From contig NZ_JAHKQE010000049.1 of the NCBI RefSeq assembly GCF_018860855.1, forward strand, positions 39,156 to 103,155: DNA of 64,000 bases, in the 5' to 3' direction. Below are positions 25,393 through 34,509 of the stretch, piece after piece. Position 1 is the first letter of the stretch; the number at the start of each line of letters is the position of its first letter. The notes below the pieces were generated by a model. That model was given only the letters and a program-made list of their open reading frames with translations. It did no database searches and was not told where the DNA came from. The DNA is from Amphritea atlantica (lineage in GTDB: Bacteria; Pseudomonadota; Gammaproteobacteria; Pseudomonadales; Balneatricaceae). The position numbers and the translations under genes are program-made.

Positions 25393-26883
25393 ATGACTGA
25401 TCCCGTCAGCAGCTTTGCGATTAATTTCGTAGCAATTCTTGGCGGCATTCTGCTGTTGACCATTATTGGAGGGCTGATTGCAGGGCTGATTATTTATCAG
25501 ATTGATAAAAATCAGACGAAACAAACCATCCGACGCAATTATCCGCTGTTTGGTCGTTTCCGTTATATGTTTGAACACCTAGGTGAGTTCTTTCGGCAGT
25601 ATTTCTTTGCGATGGATCGTGAAGAGATGCCATTTAACCGGGCCCAGCGCAGTTGGTGCTATCGGGCGGCCAAGAATATTGATAACACTATCGCCTTTGG
25701 TTCTAGTCGTGATTTGCGTACCCCCGGAACCTACTACTTTCTTAACTGCCCATTTCCAACCTTGGAAGAGGATGCAGTGAAAAATCAGCCATTACAGATC
25801 GGGCCTTTCTGTCGCCAGCCATACGACGCTAAATCCTTTTTTAATATTTCCGGTATGAGCTTTGGGGCGATTTCTAAGCCTGCGATTCTGGCGCTTTCGA
25901 ATGGTGCTCGGGAAGCGGGCTGTTGGATGAACACCGGTGAAGGGGGTCTATCGCCTTATCACCTCGAAGGAGGCTGCGACATCGTCTGTCAGATCGGTAC
26001 AGCTAAATATGGTATGCGTGATGAGCGCGGTTTGCTGAGTGACGAAAAACTTAGAGAAAAGGCAGCCTATAAACAGGTGCGGATGTTTGAGATTAAACTG
26101 AGTCAGGGAGCTAAACCTGGCAAAGGTGGCATGTTACCAGGGGCGAAAGTCACCGCAGAGATTGGTGCTATTCGTGGCATACCCGAAGGGGTTGCTTCGA
26201 TCAGCCCGAATCGTCATGTCGAGGTTGATTCGGCGGATGACCTGTTGGATATGGTCAGCCATATTCGCGAAGTAACCGGCAAGCCGGTGGGCTTTAAGTT
26301 AGTGCTGGGCTCGACCGGTTGGTTGGATGAGTTTTGTCAGCGAGTGGTTGCTCGGGGGCTTGAACAGGCGCCGGACTTTATCACTCTTGATAGCAGTGAT
26401 GGTGGAACCGGTGCGGCACCGATGCCGTTGATGGACAGTGTGGGTCTGCCATTGCGGGAGAGCTTGCCAATCTTGGTGAACAAACTGATTAAGTACGGCT
26501 TGCGTGAACGTGTGCGAGTGATCGCGTCAGGTAAGTGCATTAACCCAACGGATGTAGCAGCAGCCCTGTGTATGGGGGCGGATTTCTGTGTCAGTGCTCG
26601 AGGCTTTATGTTCGCCCTCGGTTGTATTCAAGCATTACAGTGCAATAAGAATACCTGTCCGACGGGGATCACCACCCACAATAAAGATCTGCAGCGGGGC
26701 TTAGTGCCTGAAGATAAAGCGGTGCGGGTGACTCACTATCACAACAATATGGTTAAAGAGTTAGAGATGATCGCGCACTCCTGTGGCGTGCCTGAGCCGA
26801 GAAAGCTGAAACGTAAGCATGCGGCGATGGTGGTTGATAGTGGCCGGTCAGTACCGTTGGATGTGCTTTACCCCGAGGTATAG
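25393..26883 (+). CDS. FMN-binding glutamate synthase family protein, membrane-anchored
   Basis: A 496-residue protein with one N-terminal membrane segment (about 10-35) followed by a GltB-like FMN barrel. The domain is recognised by SGMSFGAISKPAILALSNGA, MNTGEGGLSPYH, LSQGAKPGKGGMLPG, DGGTGAAPMPLMD and the cluster motif CxxxxxCxxxxC in CIQALQCNKNTCPTGI. In GltB this domain makes glutamate from 2-oxoglutarate and ammonia with a 3Fe-4S cluster. The stand-alone form lacks the glutaminase domain and has no small subunit next to it, so its real reaction is uncertain. A strong AAGGAG precedes the ATG. A terminator follows. Confidence 0.88.
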   Translation: MTDPVSSFAINFVAILGGILLLTIIGGLIAGLIIYQIDKNQTKQTIRRNYPLFGRFRYMFEHLGEFFRQYFFAMDREEMPFNRAQRSWCYRAAKNIDNTIAFGSSRDLRTPGTYYFLNCPFPTLEEDAVKNQPLQIGPFCRQPYDAKSFFNISGMSFGAISKPAILALSNGAREAGCWMNTGEGGLSPYHLEGGCDIVCQIGTAKYGMRDERGLLSDEKLREKAAYKQVRMFEIKLSQGAKPGKGGMLPGAKVTAEIGAIRGIPEGVASISPNRHVEVDSADDLLDMVSHIREVTGKPVGFKLVLGSTGWLDEFCQRVVARGLEQAPDFITLDSSDGGTGAAPMPLMDSVGLPLRESLPILVNKLIKYGLRERVRVIASGKCINPTDVAAALCMGADFCVSARGFMFALGCIQALQCNKNTCPTGITTHNKDLQRGLVPEDKAVRVTHYHNNMVKELEMIAHSCGVPEPRKLKRKHAAMVVDSGRSVPLDVLYPEV

Positions 26884-26896
26884 TCTTTACGGGATG

Positions 26897-26929
26897 TAAA
26901 AAAGCCTGCACTCGATGCAGGCTTTTTTA
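26897..26929 (+). terminator. Rho-independent terminator
   Basis: GCCTGCA and TGCAGGC with a CTCGA loop, preceded by an A-tract and followed by TTTTTT. It ends the FMN-glutamate synthase transcript and, being bidirectional, probably also the convergent small gene. Confidence 0.88.
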
Positions 26930-26939
26930 TGTGGTGAGT

Positions 26940-27158
26940 TTAGGCTTCATCGACGAGGTCATCGAACCAACGTTCATCATTAATTTGATATTCGAGTTCT
27001 TTTCGTTGTCTGCGCTCTTCAATGGCGCGTCTAACGGATAAGCTTTTTTGGCTGGCTTGTTTTTGTTTAGCTTGCTTTTCATGCTCATCAATACCAACGA
27101 TGATATCGAAGATTTTGGTTTGGATTTCGTTTAGATCCTGGTCTTTTCGTATAAGCAT
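26940..27158 (-). CDS. Small charged protein, PA3496-like
   Basis: A 72-residue, highly charged, probably helical protein (KQAKQKQASQKSLSVRRAIEE, then RRQRKELEYQINDERWFDDL). The RRAIEERRxRKEL pattern resembles the small PA3496 family of putative envelope-integrity proteins, but the similarity is short. It has its own upstream region (210 bp before the end of hexR is not shared on the same strand without a gap). Function unknown. Confidence 0.6.
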   Translation of the reverse strand: MLIRKDQDLNEIQTKIFDIIVGIDEHEKQAKQKQASQKSLSVRRAIEERRQRKELEYQINDERWFDDLVDEA

Positions 27159-27368
27159 CGCAATGACTCCTACACCTTCTGCAAAGCTTACCTGAAAGCC
27201 GTTTAAGTGAAGAGACTAACAGGCCGTTTAGCATTTCTGATTAACAGGGAATCTCTTTTTTATAACACTCAAAAGAGAATATCAATAAATTATAGGCCTA
27301 AGCGGAGGCGCTAACGGATACTGATCTTGCCGTACAAGTGTTACAGAAATAGGAAAACGGGGGGCGAT

Positions 27369-28250
27369 TTATTCTTCAGGCTTGCGTAAAGGGAGGCGTT
27401 TATCGTTCTGGCGCAGGCTTTTAAGGCTACGTTTGATCGTTTTGAGATGATCCAACAAGCCCGGTCCGAGCTTCATGGCAACACCGACCGCCAACACATC
27501 GATAACGACGAGGTGTACCACTCGGGATGACATCAGTGTGCTGAGGTCTTTATCTTCTTCAAGATCAATATGGATAGCGATACTGGCTAAATCAGACAGC
27601 GGGGTGTTACTCGGGCAGAGGGTGATAACGGTTACACCGGCATCTTTAACCAGTTTTACTGCATGTAACAGATCTTTGGTCCGGCCGGTTTGGGAGATAG
27701 CAATAACCACGTCCCGTTCAGTGAGCGTTGTCGCAGAGATCATCTGCATATGTGGATCGGAGTAGGCCGACGCAGCAATTTTAAGCCGGTGAAACTTATG
27801 TTGGGCATCATTACACACGGGTGCTGAGGCGCCAAAACCGTATAGCTCTAACCGGTTTGTGCTAGCGATGGCGTTAATCGCTTCTTCTAGAGTGTTGGCG
27901 TCGAGTTCTTCTCTGACTCGCATCATATTGCCGACGGTCGAATCGAAAATCTTCTGCTTAAACTCACTGACGGTATCTTTCGTATTAAGAGAGAACTGCT
28001 CAAAGTTGGCATTACTTGCCAGCCCTTGGGCCAGCGTCAGTTTGAAATCCTGAAAACCATCGTAATTAAGTGCCCGACAAAAACGGACAACAGTAGGCTC
28101 GCTCACATTCGCTTCTGAGGCTAGATCGACAATCCGCATATGAATAACGTCGGAAGGGTTTTCCAAGACGTAATCAGCAACTTTTTGTTCTGATTTTCGC
28201 AGACTGGGTTTAGCATCAGCGATAGATTTAAGTAGATTAAGCGACTGCAA
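27369..28250 (-). CDS. hexR: HexR-type MurR/RpiR transcriptional regulator
   Basis: A 293-residue RpiR-family regulator: an N-terminal HTH_6 domain (LRKSEQKVADYVLENPSDVIHMRIVDLASEANVSEPTVVRFCRALNYDGFQDFK) and a C-terminal SIS sugar-phosphate-binding domain (ELYGFGASAPVCNDAQHKF, VIAISQTGRTKDLL). HexR responds to KDPG and controls zwf, edd, eda and related central carbon genes in Pseudomonas and other proteobacteria. No sugar genes flank it here. The start is TTG at 28250, with GGA 7 bp upstream; no ATG fits. The assignment to HexR rather than another RpiR member rests on overall sequence pattern. Confidence 0.82.
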   Translation of the reverse strand: MQSLNLLKSIADAKPSLRKSEQKVADYVLENPSDVIHMRIVDLASEANVSEPTVVRFCRALNYDGFQDFKLTLAQGLASNANFEQFSLNTKDTVSEFKQKIFDSTVGNMMRVREELDANTLEEAINAIASTNRLELYGFGASAPVCNDAQHKFHRLKIAASAYSDPHMQMISATTLTERDVVIAISQTGRTKDLLHAVKLVKDAGVTVITLCPSNTPLSDLASIAIHIDLEEDKDLSTLMSSRVVHLVVIDVLAVGVAMKLGPGLLDHLKTIKRSLKSLRQNDKRLPLRKPEE

Positions 28251-28491
28251 ACTGGTTTCCGTTTTCTGATTATGCGTAACAGAAAGAGTATATCAGTAAT
28301 TCCGAGCAATAGAATAAATGGCTCTATCATTATTGCTGCATTTTATGTTTGCGAAAACAAAACTTCGGGCCTTTGCTTACTATTTGAAATTGCAGCTATT
28401 ATAACTTGGTGCTATGTTCAAGGGCTCATTAAAAAACATACAATAACGTTAGATACCGATAGAATTAGAATGACGAATATGGAGAAGCCTT

Positions 28492-29619
28492 GTGAAACGT
28501 CGTGATATTGTCAAAGTCCTCGGTTTAGGGGTCGCTGCTGCAGGTTTAGCGGCCTGTACTGAGGAAAAAGAAGCGGTGGCTGCTGATTGTGCACAGCCCG
28601 CTGCTGCTATGCCAGAAAAACCGGAAACCGTTGAATGGAAAATGGTAACGGCTTGGCCGAAGAATTTCCCTGTTTTGGGTACGGGTGCCAATGAACTGGC
28701 TGAATTGATTGGCCAGATGTCCGGTGGTCGGATTCATGTCAAAGTGTATGGCGCTAACGAGTTGGTTGGTGCGTTGGAAATTTTTGATGCTGTTTCCCGT
28801 GGTACTGCGGAAATGGGTCATGGCGCTTCTTACTATTGGAAAGGCAAAATCCGTGCGGCGCAATTCTTTGCTGCGGTTCCGTTTGGGTTAACGGCTCAAG
28901 AGATGAACGCTTGGCTTTACCAAGGTGGCGGTATGGAGCTTTGGGAAGAAGCGTATGCTGAATTTGGTCTGATTCCTGGTGCTGCGGGTAACACCGGCGT
29001 GCAGATGGGTGGCTGGTTTAACCGAGAGATTAACAGCGTTGCCGATCTAAACGGTTTGAAAATGCGGATCCCTGGGCTAGGTGGTGAAGTGCTTAAGCGT
29101 GCGGGTGGTACACCAGTATTACTGTCCGGTGGTGAAATCTTCCCGTCGCTGCAGTCTGGGGCTATCGATGCAACCGAATGGGTTGGGCCTTATAACGATC
29201 TAGCATTTGGTCTGCATAAAGCCGCTAAATTCTATTATTACCCAGGCTGGCATGAGCCAGGCACCACTCAGGAGTGTTTCATTAACAAAGAAGCTTTTGA
29301 GAAATTGCCAGCGGATCTGCAGTTGATTGTACGTAGTGCGCTACGCATCGCTAACCAAAATATGTTGGCTGATTTCACGACGAAGAATAATCAGGCATTG
29401 CAGCAGTTAGTGGACGAAGAAGGCGTTGAATTACGTAAGTTCCCTGATGATGTACTTAGAGAGCTTAGAACGTTATCGGCTGAAGTTGTTGCTGAAGAAG
29501 CAGCAAAAGATCCGATGTCACAAAAAGTATACGATTCGTTTGTGAAGTTCCGCGAACAGTCGATTAAGTGGCATGCGGTTTCTGAACAGGCTTATCTCAA
29601 TGCTCGTTCAATGAATTGA
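28492..29619 (+). CDS. TRAP transporter substrate-binding lipoprotein (DctP/TakP type)
   Basis: A 375-residue extracytoplasmic solute receptor. The N-terminus has a twin arginine (KRRDIVK), a hydrophobic stretch and a lipobox LAAC with Cys22, so it is probably a Tat-dependent lipoprotein. The body follows TakP-like receptors for 2-oxo acids: WPKNFPVLGTGANELAELI, YYWKGKIRAAQFFAAVPFG, GGWFNREINSVADLNGLKMR, ATEWVGPYNDLAFGL and YYYPGWHEPGTT. Start is GTG with GGAG 7 bp upstream. Its permease genes are convergent, just beyond a shared terminator. Pyruvate or a related oxo acid is a reasonable substrate guess. Confidence 0.9.
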   Translation: MKRRDIVKVLGLGVAAAGLAACTEEKEAVAADCAQPAAAMPEKPETVEWKMVTAWPKNFPVLGTGANELAELIGQMSGGRIHVKVYGANELVGALEIFDAVSRGTAEMGHGASYYWKGKIRAAQFFAAVPFGLTAQEMNAWLYQGGGMELWEEAYAEFGLIPGAAGNTGVQMGGWFNREINSVADLNGLKMRIPGLGGEVLKRAGGTPVLLSGGEIFPSLQSGAIDATEWVGPYNDLAFGLHKAAKFYYYPGWHEPGTTQECFINKEAFEKLPADLQLIVRSALRIANQNMLADFTTKNNQALQQLVDEEGVELRKFPDDVLRELRTLSAEVVAEEAAKDPMSQKVYDSFVKFREQSIKWHAVSEQAYLNARSMN

Positions 29620-29629
29620 TTTGCGCTAT

Positions 29630-29661
29630 AAAAAAACCCGCTAATTAGCGGGTTTTTTTAT
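29630..29661. terminator. Bidirectional terminator
   Basis: An A-tract, ACCCGCTAATTAGCGGGT and a T-tract form a near-perfect symmetric hairpin between the convergent dctP-like and dctM-like genes. It should work in both directions. Confidence 0.9.
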
Positions 29662-29689
29662 GTCTGTCGTGCGGTTAAGCTCCGTGAGT

Positions 29690-31069
29690 TTAACCATAGA
29701 CCAGATGGGGTAGCCAAGTCGCTAGGGCTGGCCATTGTGCCAGTGCCATCAATGCAACTAACTGAATCATAATAAAGGGAATAACTCCTTTGTAGATCTG
29801 CATAGTTGAAATACTGGCGGGTGCTACACCACGAAGATAAAAGAGAGCAAAGCCAAACGGCGGTGTCAGGAACGAGGTTTGCAGGTTAAGGGCGATCATG
29901 ACGCCAAGCCAAATAGGATCGAGTCCCATGGCGAGTAGTATCGGGGCAACAATCGGCACGACCACGAAGGTGATCTCGATAAAGTCCAAGAAGAAGCCGA
30001 GTAAGAAAATCACCAACATGACGAGTGCAACAGCACCAAACACCCCACCCGGTAGGTCGGTTAGGAAGTTACGCACCAGATCATCACCGCCAAAACCACG
30101 GAACACCAGTGAAAAGATTGAAGCGCCCACGAGGATGATAAACACCATCGAGCTGACTTGAGTCGTGGAGCGCATCACCTCTTTCAGAATTTGTAAGGTG
30201 AAGCAGCGACGCATCATGGCTAACAGGATAGCGCCCAAAGCACCCACTGACGCGGCCTCTGTCGGAGTCGCCCAGCCACCTAGAATAGAGCCTAACACCA
30301 AACCCACGAGAAACACGGGCGGAAGCAGAGCAAAGAGAACGCGCTGAAATAGGTTGTCTACGGCATCCCGTTCTTCTTTGGGAATGGCTGGCACGGTTGT
30401 TGGGTGGAAGATCGCTTTAAATATGAGGTAAGAGATATAGGCGCTTACCAAGAGAAGGCCGGGCAGCAGCGCACCGAGGAAAAGATCACCCACCGTGACG
30501 GTTTTTGGTGAATAAATACCTTGGTCCAGTTGCGATTGTTGGTAGGCCGACGAGATAACATCCCCTAGTAATACCAGCACGATCGATGGCGGGATAATCT
30601 GTCCCAGTGTACCGGAGGCACAGATGGTGCCTGTAGCAACACCTGGATCATATCCGCGACGTAGCATGGTTGGCAACGAAAGCAGGCCCATGGTGACGAC
30701 GGTCGCTCCCACGATACCGGTACTGGCGGCCAGTAACATACCGACAATAGTGACGGATATACCTAAACCACCTCGAACAGGGCCAAACAATGTGGCCATG
30801 GTATCGAGCAGATCTTCCGCGATTTTGGATTTCTCTAGCATCACTCCCATGAAGACAAACAGAGGCACGGCGATCAATACCGAGTTATTCATAATACCAA
30901 ATAAGCGGTTTGGTACGGCTTCAAGGAAGCTCGCTTCAAAATGACCGGTCATAATGCCGATTGCCGCAAAAATAAGACCGGTGCCCGCCAGTGAATAAGC
31001 AACGGAGTAGCCGAGTAGAAGAACAAAAATAGCGCCGAAAAATAGCAGCAGAGGGAGAAGTTCTATCAT
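29690..31069 (-). CDS. dctM: TRAP transporter large permease (DctM)
   Basis: A 459-residue, very hydrophobic protein with about 12 membrane segments, the size of DctM. Family signatures include GIVGATVVTMGLLSLPTMLRRGYDP, CASGTLGQIIPPSIVLVLLGD, TPTEAASVGALGA and NLQTSFLTPPFGFALFYLRGV. It carries out sodium-driven uptake with DctQ and the binding protein. It overlaps the dctQ-type gene by 4 bp (ATGA). Confidence 0.92.
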   Translation of the reverse strand: MIELLPLLLFFGAIFVLLLGYSVAYSLAGTGLIFAAIGIMTGHFEASFLEAVPNRLFGIMNNSVLIAVPLFVFMGVMLEKSKIAEDLLDTMATLFGPVRGGLGISVTIVGMLLAASTGIVGATVVTMGLLSLPTMLRRGYDPGVATGTICASGTLGQIIPPSIVLVLLGDVISSAYQQSQLDQGIYSPKTVTVGDLFLGALLPGLLLVSAYISYLIFKAIFHPTTVPAIPKEERDAVDNLFQRVLFALLPPVFLVGLVLGSILGGWATPTEAASVGALGAILLAMMRRCFTLQILKEVMRSTTQVSSMVFIILVGASIFSLVFRGFGGDDLVRNFLTDLPGGVFGAVALVMLVIFLLGFFLDFIEITFVVVPIVAPILLAMGLDPIWLGVMIALNLQTSFLTPPFGFALFYLRGVAPASISTMQIYKGVIPFIMIQLVALMALAQWPALATWLPHLVYG

Positions 31070-31620
31070 ATTGGATGCTCCTGAGAGTCCTCATCGATCA
31101 GGTGTGCCTGCCCGGTTAAGACGAGAATATTACGTCCGAGTTCGGCGATGCCTTGTAAAATCATTAGTACTGGCATAATTAATAACGAGGTTTTTAGAAG
31201 GTATAACGCTTCAATACCGCCCGCTTCTTGTGAACCTTCCATGGTATGCCATGAGAAGGCGACATAATCCCAAGAGATCCAAAAAATAAAGACGGATACG
31301 GGTAATAGCAGCATCAAAATACCAATAAGATTGATGATAGCTTTGCCGCGCTCACTTAATGGCCGATAAAAAATATCGACCCGTACGTGCCCGTCATGCT
31401 TGAGTGTATAGCCAGCCCCGAGGAGGAAGACAAAGCTATGCATGTAGATAATAGACTCTTGTAATTGGACATTGCCGATGTTTAAAACATAACGCATCAC
31501 AACGACAATAAAGGTCACCAGTACCATCAGCAGCGTCAGCCAGGCAATACTGCGCCCAGTCCATTCGCTGAAGCAATCCAGTCCTTTTACGAGGGTCGCG
31601 AGAGGATTTTTGTCATTCAT
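31066..31620 (-). CDS. dctQ: TRAP transporter small permease (DctQ)
   Basis: A 184-residue protein with four membrane segments. The VQLQESIIYMHSFVFLLGAGYTLKHDGHVRVDIFY stretch is diagnostic of DctQ. It starts the two-gene permease operon on the minus strand and overlaps dctM by 4 bp. The binding protein gene lies convergently on the other side of dctM, so receptor and permease are transcribed separately. Confidence 0.92.
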   Translation of the reverse strand: MNDKNPLATLVKGLDCFSEWTGRSIAWLTLLMVLVTFIVVVMRYVLNIGNVQLQESIIYMHSFVFLLGAGYTLKHDGHVRVDIFYRPLSERGKAIINLIGILMLLLPVSVFIFWISWDYVAFSWHTMEGSQEAGGIEALYLLKTSLLIMPVLMILQGIAELGRNILVLTGQAHLIDEDSQEHPI

Positions 31621-31813
31621 GGTTCATCTTCCGCTAGGTGCTTGCAATTCAGCGGGGGAGTATACAATAAAAAGAGATAGCGAATCAGAGGATTAATGCT
31701 TGAGAAGCCGGATAAAAGTGGTTTAATGCCGGAATCTTTCAATCCCGTATAACAGCTGCAAAATGATTTCGGCGCTGTACAATAGGGGAAAATAGAGTTT
31801 TGGAGTTTATCTG

Positions 31814-32410
31814 ATGTCACAATGGTCGCTAGAAAAAGAGCTTAAAGCGCTCGATGGCTGGCAGTTAAGTGCTTTCTCGGTTGCTATCGCAGAGCGTATG
31901 TTTCCTAACTTTGCGCTGTTTTCAACCCTGCTTGATTTTGGTGATCGTGATCAGGTGCGCAGTATCATTGATGGTGTGTGGAATAAGCTGGGAAACACCG
32001 GTGCGACGATGAATTTTGAGGTTCAGCAGGCGAATGTTGAAGCCAATATGCCGGATCTCGATATCTTTGAAATGTATGGTGCCTCACCTGCGCTGGATGC
32101 GATGGTGGCGTTAGACTTAGCCATCAACTGTTTATTAGAGCCTAACCGTACTGATGCAGCCAATGTAGGTCATCTATCACTGGAATGTGTTGCGACCTTT
32201 ATTGAAGTAACCGCCGATACGGATATGTCTGATGAAGCGTTGCTACGCTACATCGGTGATCACGATATGATGCTGCAGGAAGAGAGTTTTCAAGAAGAAG
32301 TCATTCAGCGTCTTGCCGGTGTTAAAAATGCCAGTGCTGGATTGATCAAGCAGCTGAAAGTGTTATCGGCTAATGATGGCATCAGCAATATCGGGGTTAG
32401 TGAAGAATAA
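31814..32410 (+). CDS. yjaG: YjaG family (DUF416) protein
   Basis: A 198-residue acidic, helical, cytoplasmic protein of the DUF416 family. Recognised by WQLSAFSVAIAERMFPNFALF, the acidic PDLDIFEMYGASPALDAM and VATFIEVTAD. The molecular function is not established. GGAG lies 8 bp before the ATG. The stop overlaps the ATG of the next gene (TAATG), so translation of the small membrane protein is coupled to it. Confidence 0.88.
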   Translation: MSQWSLEKELKALDGWQLSAFSVAIAERMFPNFALFSTLLDFGDRDQVRSIIDGVWNKLGNTGATMNFEVQQANVEANMPDLDIFEMYGASPALDAMVALDLAINCLLEPNRTDAANVGHLSLECVATFIEVTADTDMSDEALLRYIGDHDMMLQEESFQEEVIQRLAGVKNASAGLIKQLKVLSANDGISNIGVSEE

Positions 32411-32670
32411 TGCTGCGCTTGGGTTTATTGTTATTGATTCTGCCGGGTGTCGTGTTGATGGGTGTATTCTGGTCGGAGCTGAGCGACGTTAATGCGTGTT
32501 TATCAGCGGGTGGCTCGTTTGACTATCACGCATCTGTTTGTGATATGAATAGCAGTCACGCGTTTGTTCCTTTTGCTGCCCGAAATCCTCTGTTTGTTAA
32601 TTTAACTATGCTGGCCTCTGCGGTTGGTTTTTGCTGTTGTCTTTTCGGCCTTTATGTCCGAGGCCGCTGA
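32410..32670 (+). CDS. Small membrane protein, unknown
   Basis: An 86-residue protein with two hydrophobic segments (about 4-22 and 60-82) and a short outer loop containing two cysteines (C30, C44) that could pair. A cluster of three cysteines (CCC) sits in the second segment. It is translationally coupled to yjaG and 19 bp before another small envelope protein. I do not recognise a family. Confidence 0.7.
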   Translation: MLRLGLLLLILPGVVLMGVFWSELSDVNACLSAGGSFDYHASVCDMNSSHAFVPFAARNPLFVNLTMLASAVGFCCCLFGLYVRGR

Positions 32671-32689
32671 ATAAAAGGATTTTTCGATT

Positions 32690-33127
32690 ATGCGACGTTT
32701 TTGGTTGGGCCTGTTGTTGGTGGTCATTGTGGGGGCTGTCTATAGTTGGTTGAATGCACCTCAGTGGCTCGAAGGCTGGAATGAAGAGCATCAAGAGATG
32801 CTTAATAGGCAGCGTCAGGCGGGTATCTCCGCTGGTGAAACGACCGATCAGCAAGGTTGTGTTTCTATGGCATTGCAGCGGGTTGAACATTGCGATGATT
32901 CTGAATACCGCTGCACGGTGGGTGGTGGCACCTTCTTTAAAGCCTGTTGGCAGCAGAGTCAGCCATCGGCAACGGTGTGTAACGATATCCCGCCTTACCA
33001 TGAGAAACCGACCGAGGATGATAAAGCCTGGGTTAAAGACCGCTGTATTGAACAGGGCTTTCTGGCGAAAGGTTGCCGTTTGATCATGCGCCAGCAACAG
33101 CAACTGTGTAGCGCGAGCGCTGGGTAA
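32690..33127 (+). CDS. Cysteine-rich exported or anchored protein, unknown
   Basis: A 145-residue protein with one N-terminal hydrophobic segment (about 4-20) and a polar remainder holding eight cysteines spread over ~80 residues. An even number of cysteines after an export segment suggests four disulfides formed in the periplasm, presumably by DsbA (57127-57750). It is the third gene of the yjaG operon, followed by a strong terminator. No family recognised. Confidence 0.72.
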   Translation: MRRFWLGLLLVVIVGAVYSWLNAPQWLEGWNEEHQEMLNRQRQAGISAGETTDQQGCVSMALQRVEHCDDSEYRCTVGGGTFFKACWQQSQPSATVCNDIPPYHEKPTEDDKAWVKDRCIEQGFLAKGCRLIMRQQQQLCSASAG

Positions 33128-33141
33128 TAAACAGTCAACAG

Positions 33142-33177
33142 GAAAGGTAAGGTCGCTTAAACGGCCTTACCTTTTTA
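33142..33177 (+). terminator. Rho-independent terminator
   Basis: AAAGGTAAGGTCG and CGGCCTTACCTTT with a six-base loop (one G-T pair) and a T-tract. It closes the yjaG operon and, in reverse, may terminate the convergent oxidoreductase gene. Confidence 0.88.
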
Positions 33178-33181
33178 CTTC

Positions 33182-34114
33182 CTAGATGGTCAAAATAAGT
33201 TTGCCGCAAACGTGACCACTCTGACTCAGTGCGAATGCATCGGCGGCGTTCTCCAGTGCAAAGGTATTACCAACCTGTAGTTTAAGTTGTCCGTCGGCCA
33301 CTAACTCACCAATTTTATGCAATTGTTCGGCCGAGGGTTCACAACGAATCGCTTCGACTCGGCGTCTTTGCGCCTTGCCTGCAGCGATAACCTGATCTTT
33401 AGTCACCGATGGCAGCGTTACGAGAATACCGTCGGGTTTGAGACAGGGCAGGGCTTGGATGCCGGTTTCTCCACCGACACAGTCGATCACGAGATCAAAA
33501 CTATTGGTATACTCAGTGAGGCTTTGATGGCGGTAGTCGATGGTCTGTTTACAACCGAGAGACGCCAGAAGTTCATGATTATGTGATGAGGCGGTGCCTG
33601 ATACCTGAGCTCCAGCCCATTGAGCGAGCTGAACCGCGAGATGACCGACGCCGCCCGCAGCACCCAATATCAATACTTGCTGACCGGCTTTCAATTCGCC
33701 TTTATCAAACAGCGCCTGCCAAGCGGTTAAGCTGGCTGTTGGCAAGCCTCCGGCGGTAACAAGGTCGACAGCATCGGGCAGTTTGGCTATCTGGTCTGCT
33801 GGGGCGGCAATATATTCGGCATAACAACCGGCTGGCTGAGGGAAACGGATCATACCGAATACGGCGTCACCCTTTTTAAAATCGGTATCGCCTGCCTCTT
33901 CGATAATGCCCGAAAACTCCCAACCGGGAATAAAGGGCATCTCTTTAATAAAGCTGCTGGCCCCGCCACCGGAGCAGGTTTTCCAGTCGATGGGGTTAAC
34001 CCCAACAGCGGCTGTTTTAACCAATACTTCGCCAGAAGCTGGCTGAGGTCGAGATTGTTTACTGTAGATCAGCTCATCAAGGCCACCAAACTGATGTATT
34101 GATATTGTATGCAT
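33182..34114 (-). CDS. NADP-dependent quinone-oxidoreductase-like protein (MDR family)
   Basis: A 310-residue zinc-independent medium-chain dehydrogenase. The N-terminal GroES-like part has GEVLVKTAAVGVNPIDWKT and FIPGWEFSGIIEEAG. The Rossmann part has VLILGAAGGVGHLAVQLAQWAGA and the typical FDLVIDCVGG. It probably reduces quinones or activated alkenals with NADPH. No zinc-site cysteines are seen. GGAG lies 6 bp before the ATG. It stands alone on the minus strand. Confidence 0.9.
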   Translation of the reverse strand: MHTISIHQFGGLDELIYSKQSRPQPASGEVLVKTAAVGVNPIDWKTCSGGGASSFIKEMPFIPGWEFSGIIEEAGDTDFKKGDAVFGMIRFPQPAGCYAEYIAAPADQIAKLPDAVDLVTAGGLPTASLTAWQALFDKGELKAGQQVLILGAAGGVGHLAVQLAQWAGAQVSGTASSHNHELLASLGCKQTIDYRHQSLTEYTNSFDLVIDCVGGETGIQALPCLKPDGILVTLPSVTKDQVIAAGKAQRRRVEAIRCEPSAEQLHKIGELVADGQLKLQVGNTFALENAADAFALSQSGHVCGKLILTI

Positions 34115-34256
34115 AAGAGACTCCGGTGAATGATGGGTGATTTTTATTCGTAGGCGGTTTTGATCTGCACATAAAGTTATAGGCTAAAGCCACCACTAAT
34201 GCAGTTTATTTCTGTTAATCTTAGCATCCTAAATAGTAATTGATGGTGATAAAAAA

Positions 34257-34481
34257 ATGACTCTGGCGGTGTTGGAACAGCTGTTAATGATGGTAGGGTT
34301 TGGTGTCTTTTTGGTGTCACTGATACTCTATGTTCTGCGAACCAGTGATGTGAAATCGATACTGGTGTTTTGGCAGGCAACCATTAACTTTACTAAACGA
34401 GAGTTTATGATTAACCGGGTCGGCTTATCGATGATGCTGCTAGCCGTTATCGTACGTTTTTGTAACCACTTTTTTGCCTGA
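34257..34481 (+). CDS. Small two-segment membrane protein upstream of cysZ
   Basis: A 74-residue protein with hydrophobic segments at about 8-26 and 53-70 and a basic middle (NFTKREFMINR). Placed 28 bp before cysZ in the same direction, so probably cotranscribed. No family recognised. Confidence 0.6.
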   Translation: MTLAVLEQLLMMVGFGVFLVSLILYVLRTSDVKSILVFWQATINFTKREFMINRVGLSMMLLAVIVRFCNHFFA

Positions 34482-34509
34482 TTCGGATCGTTAATCAATT
34501 GAGGGAAAG

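Noticed and set aside
25171..25578. 135-codon minus-strand frame over the start of the FMN-glutamate synthase gene
   Set aside because: It overlaps the confident plus-strand gene and its strong AAGGAG; the product shows no domain.
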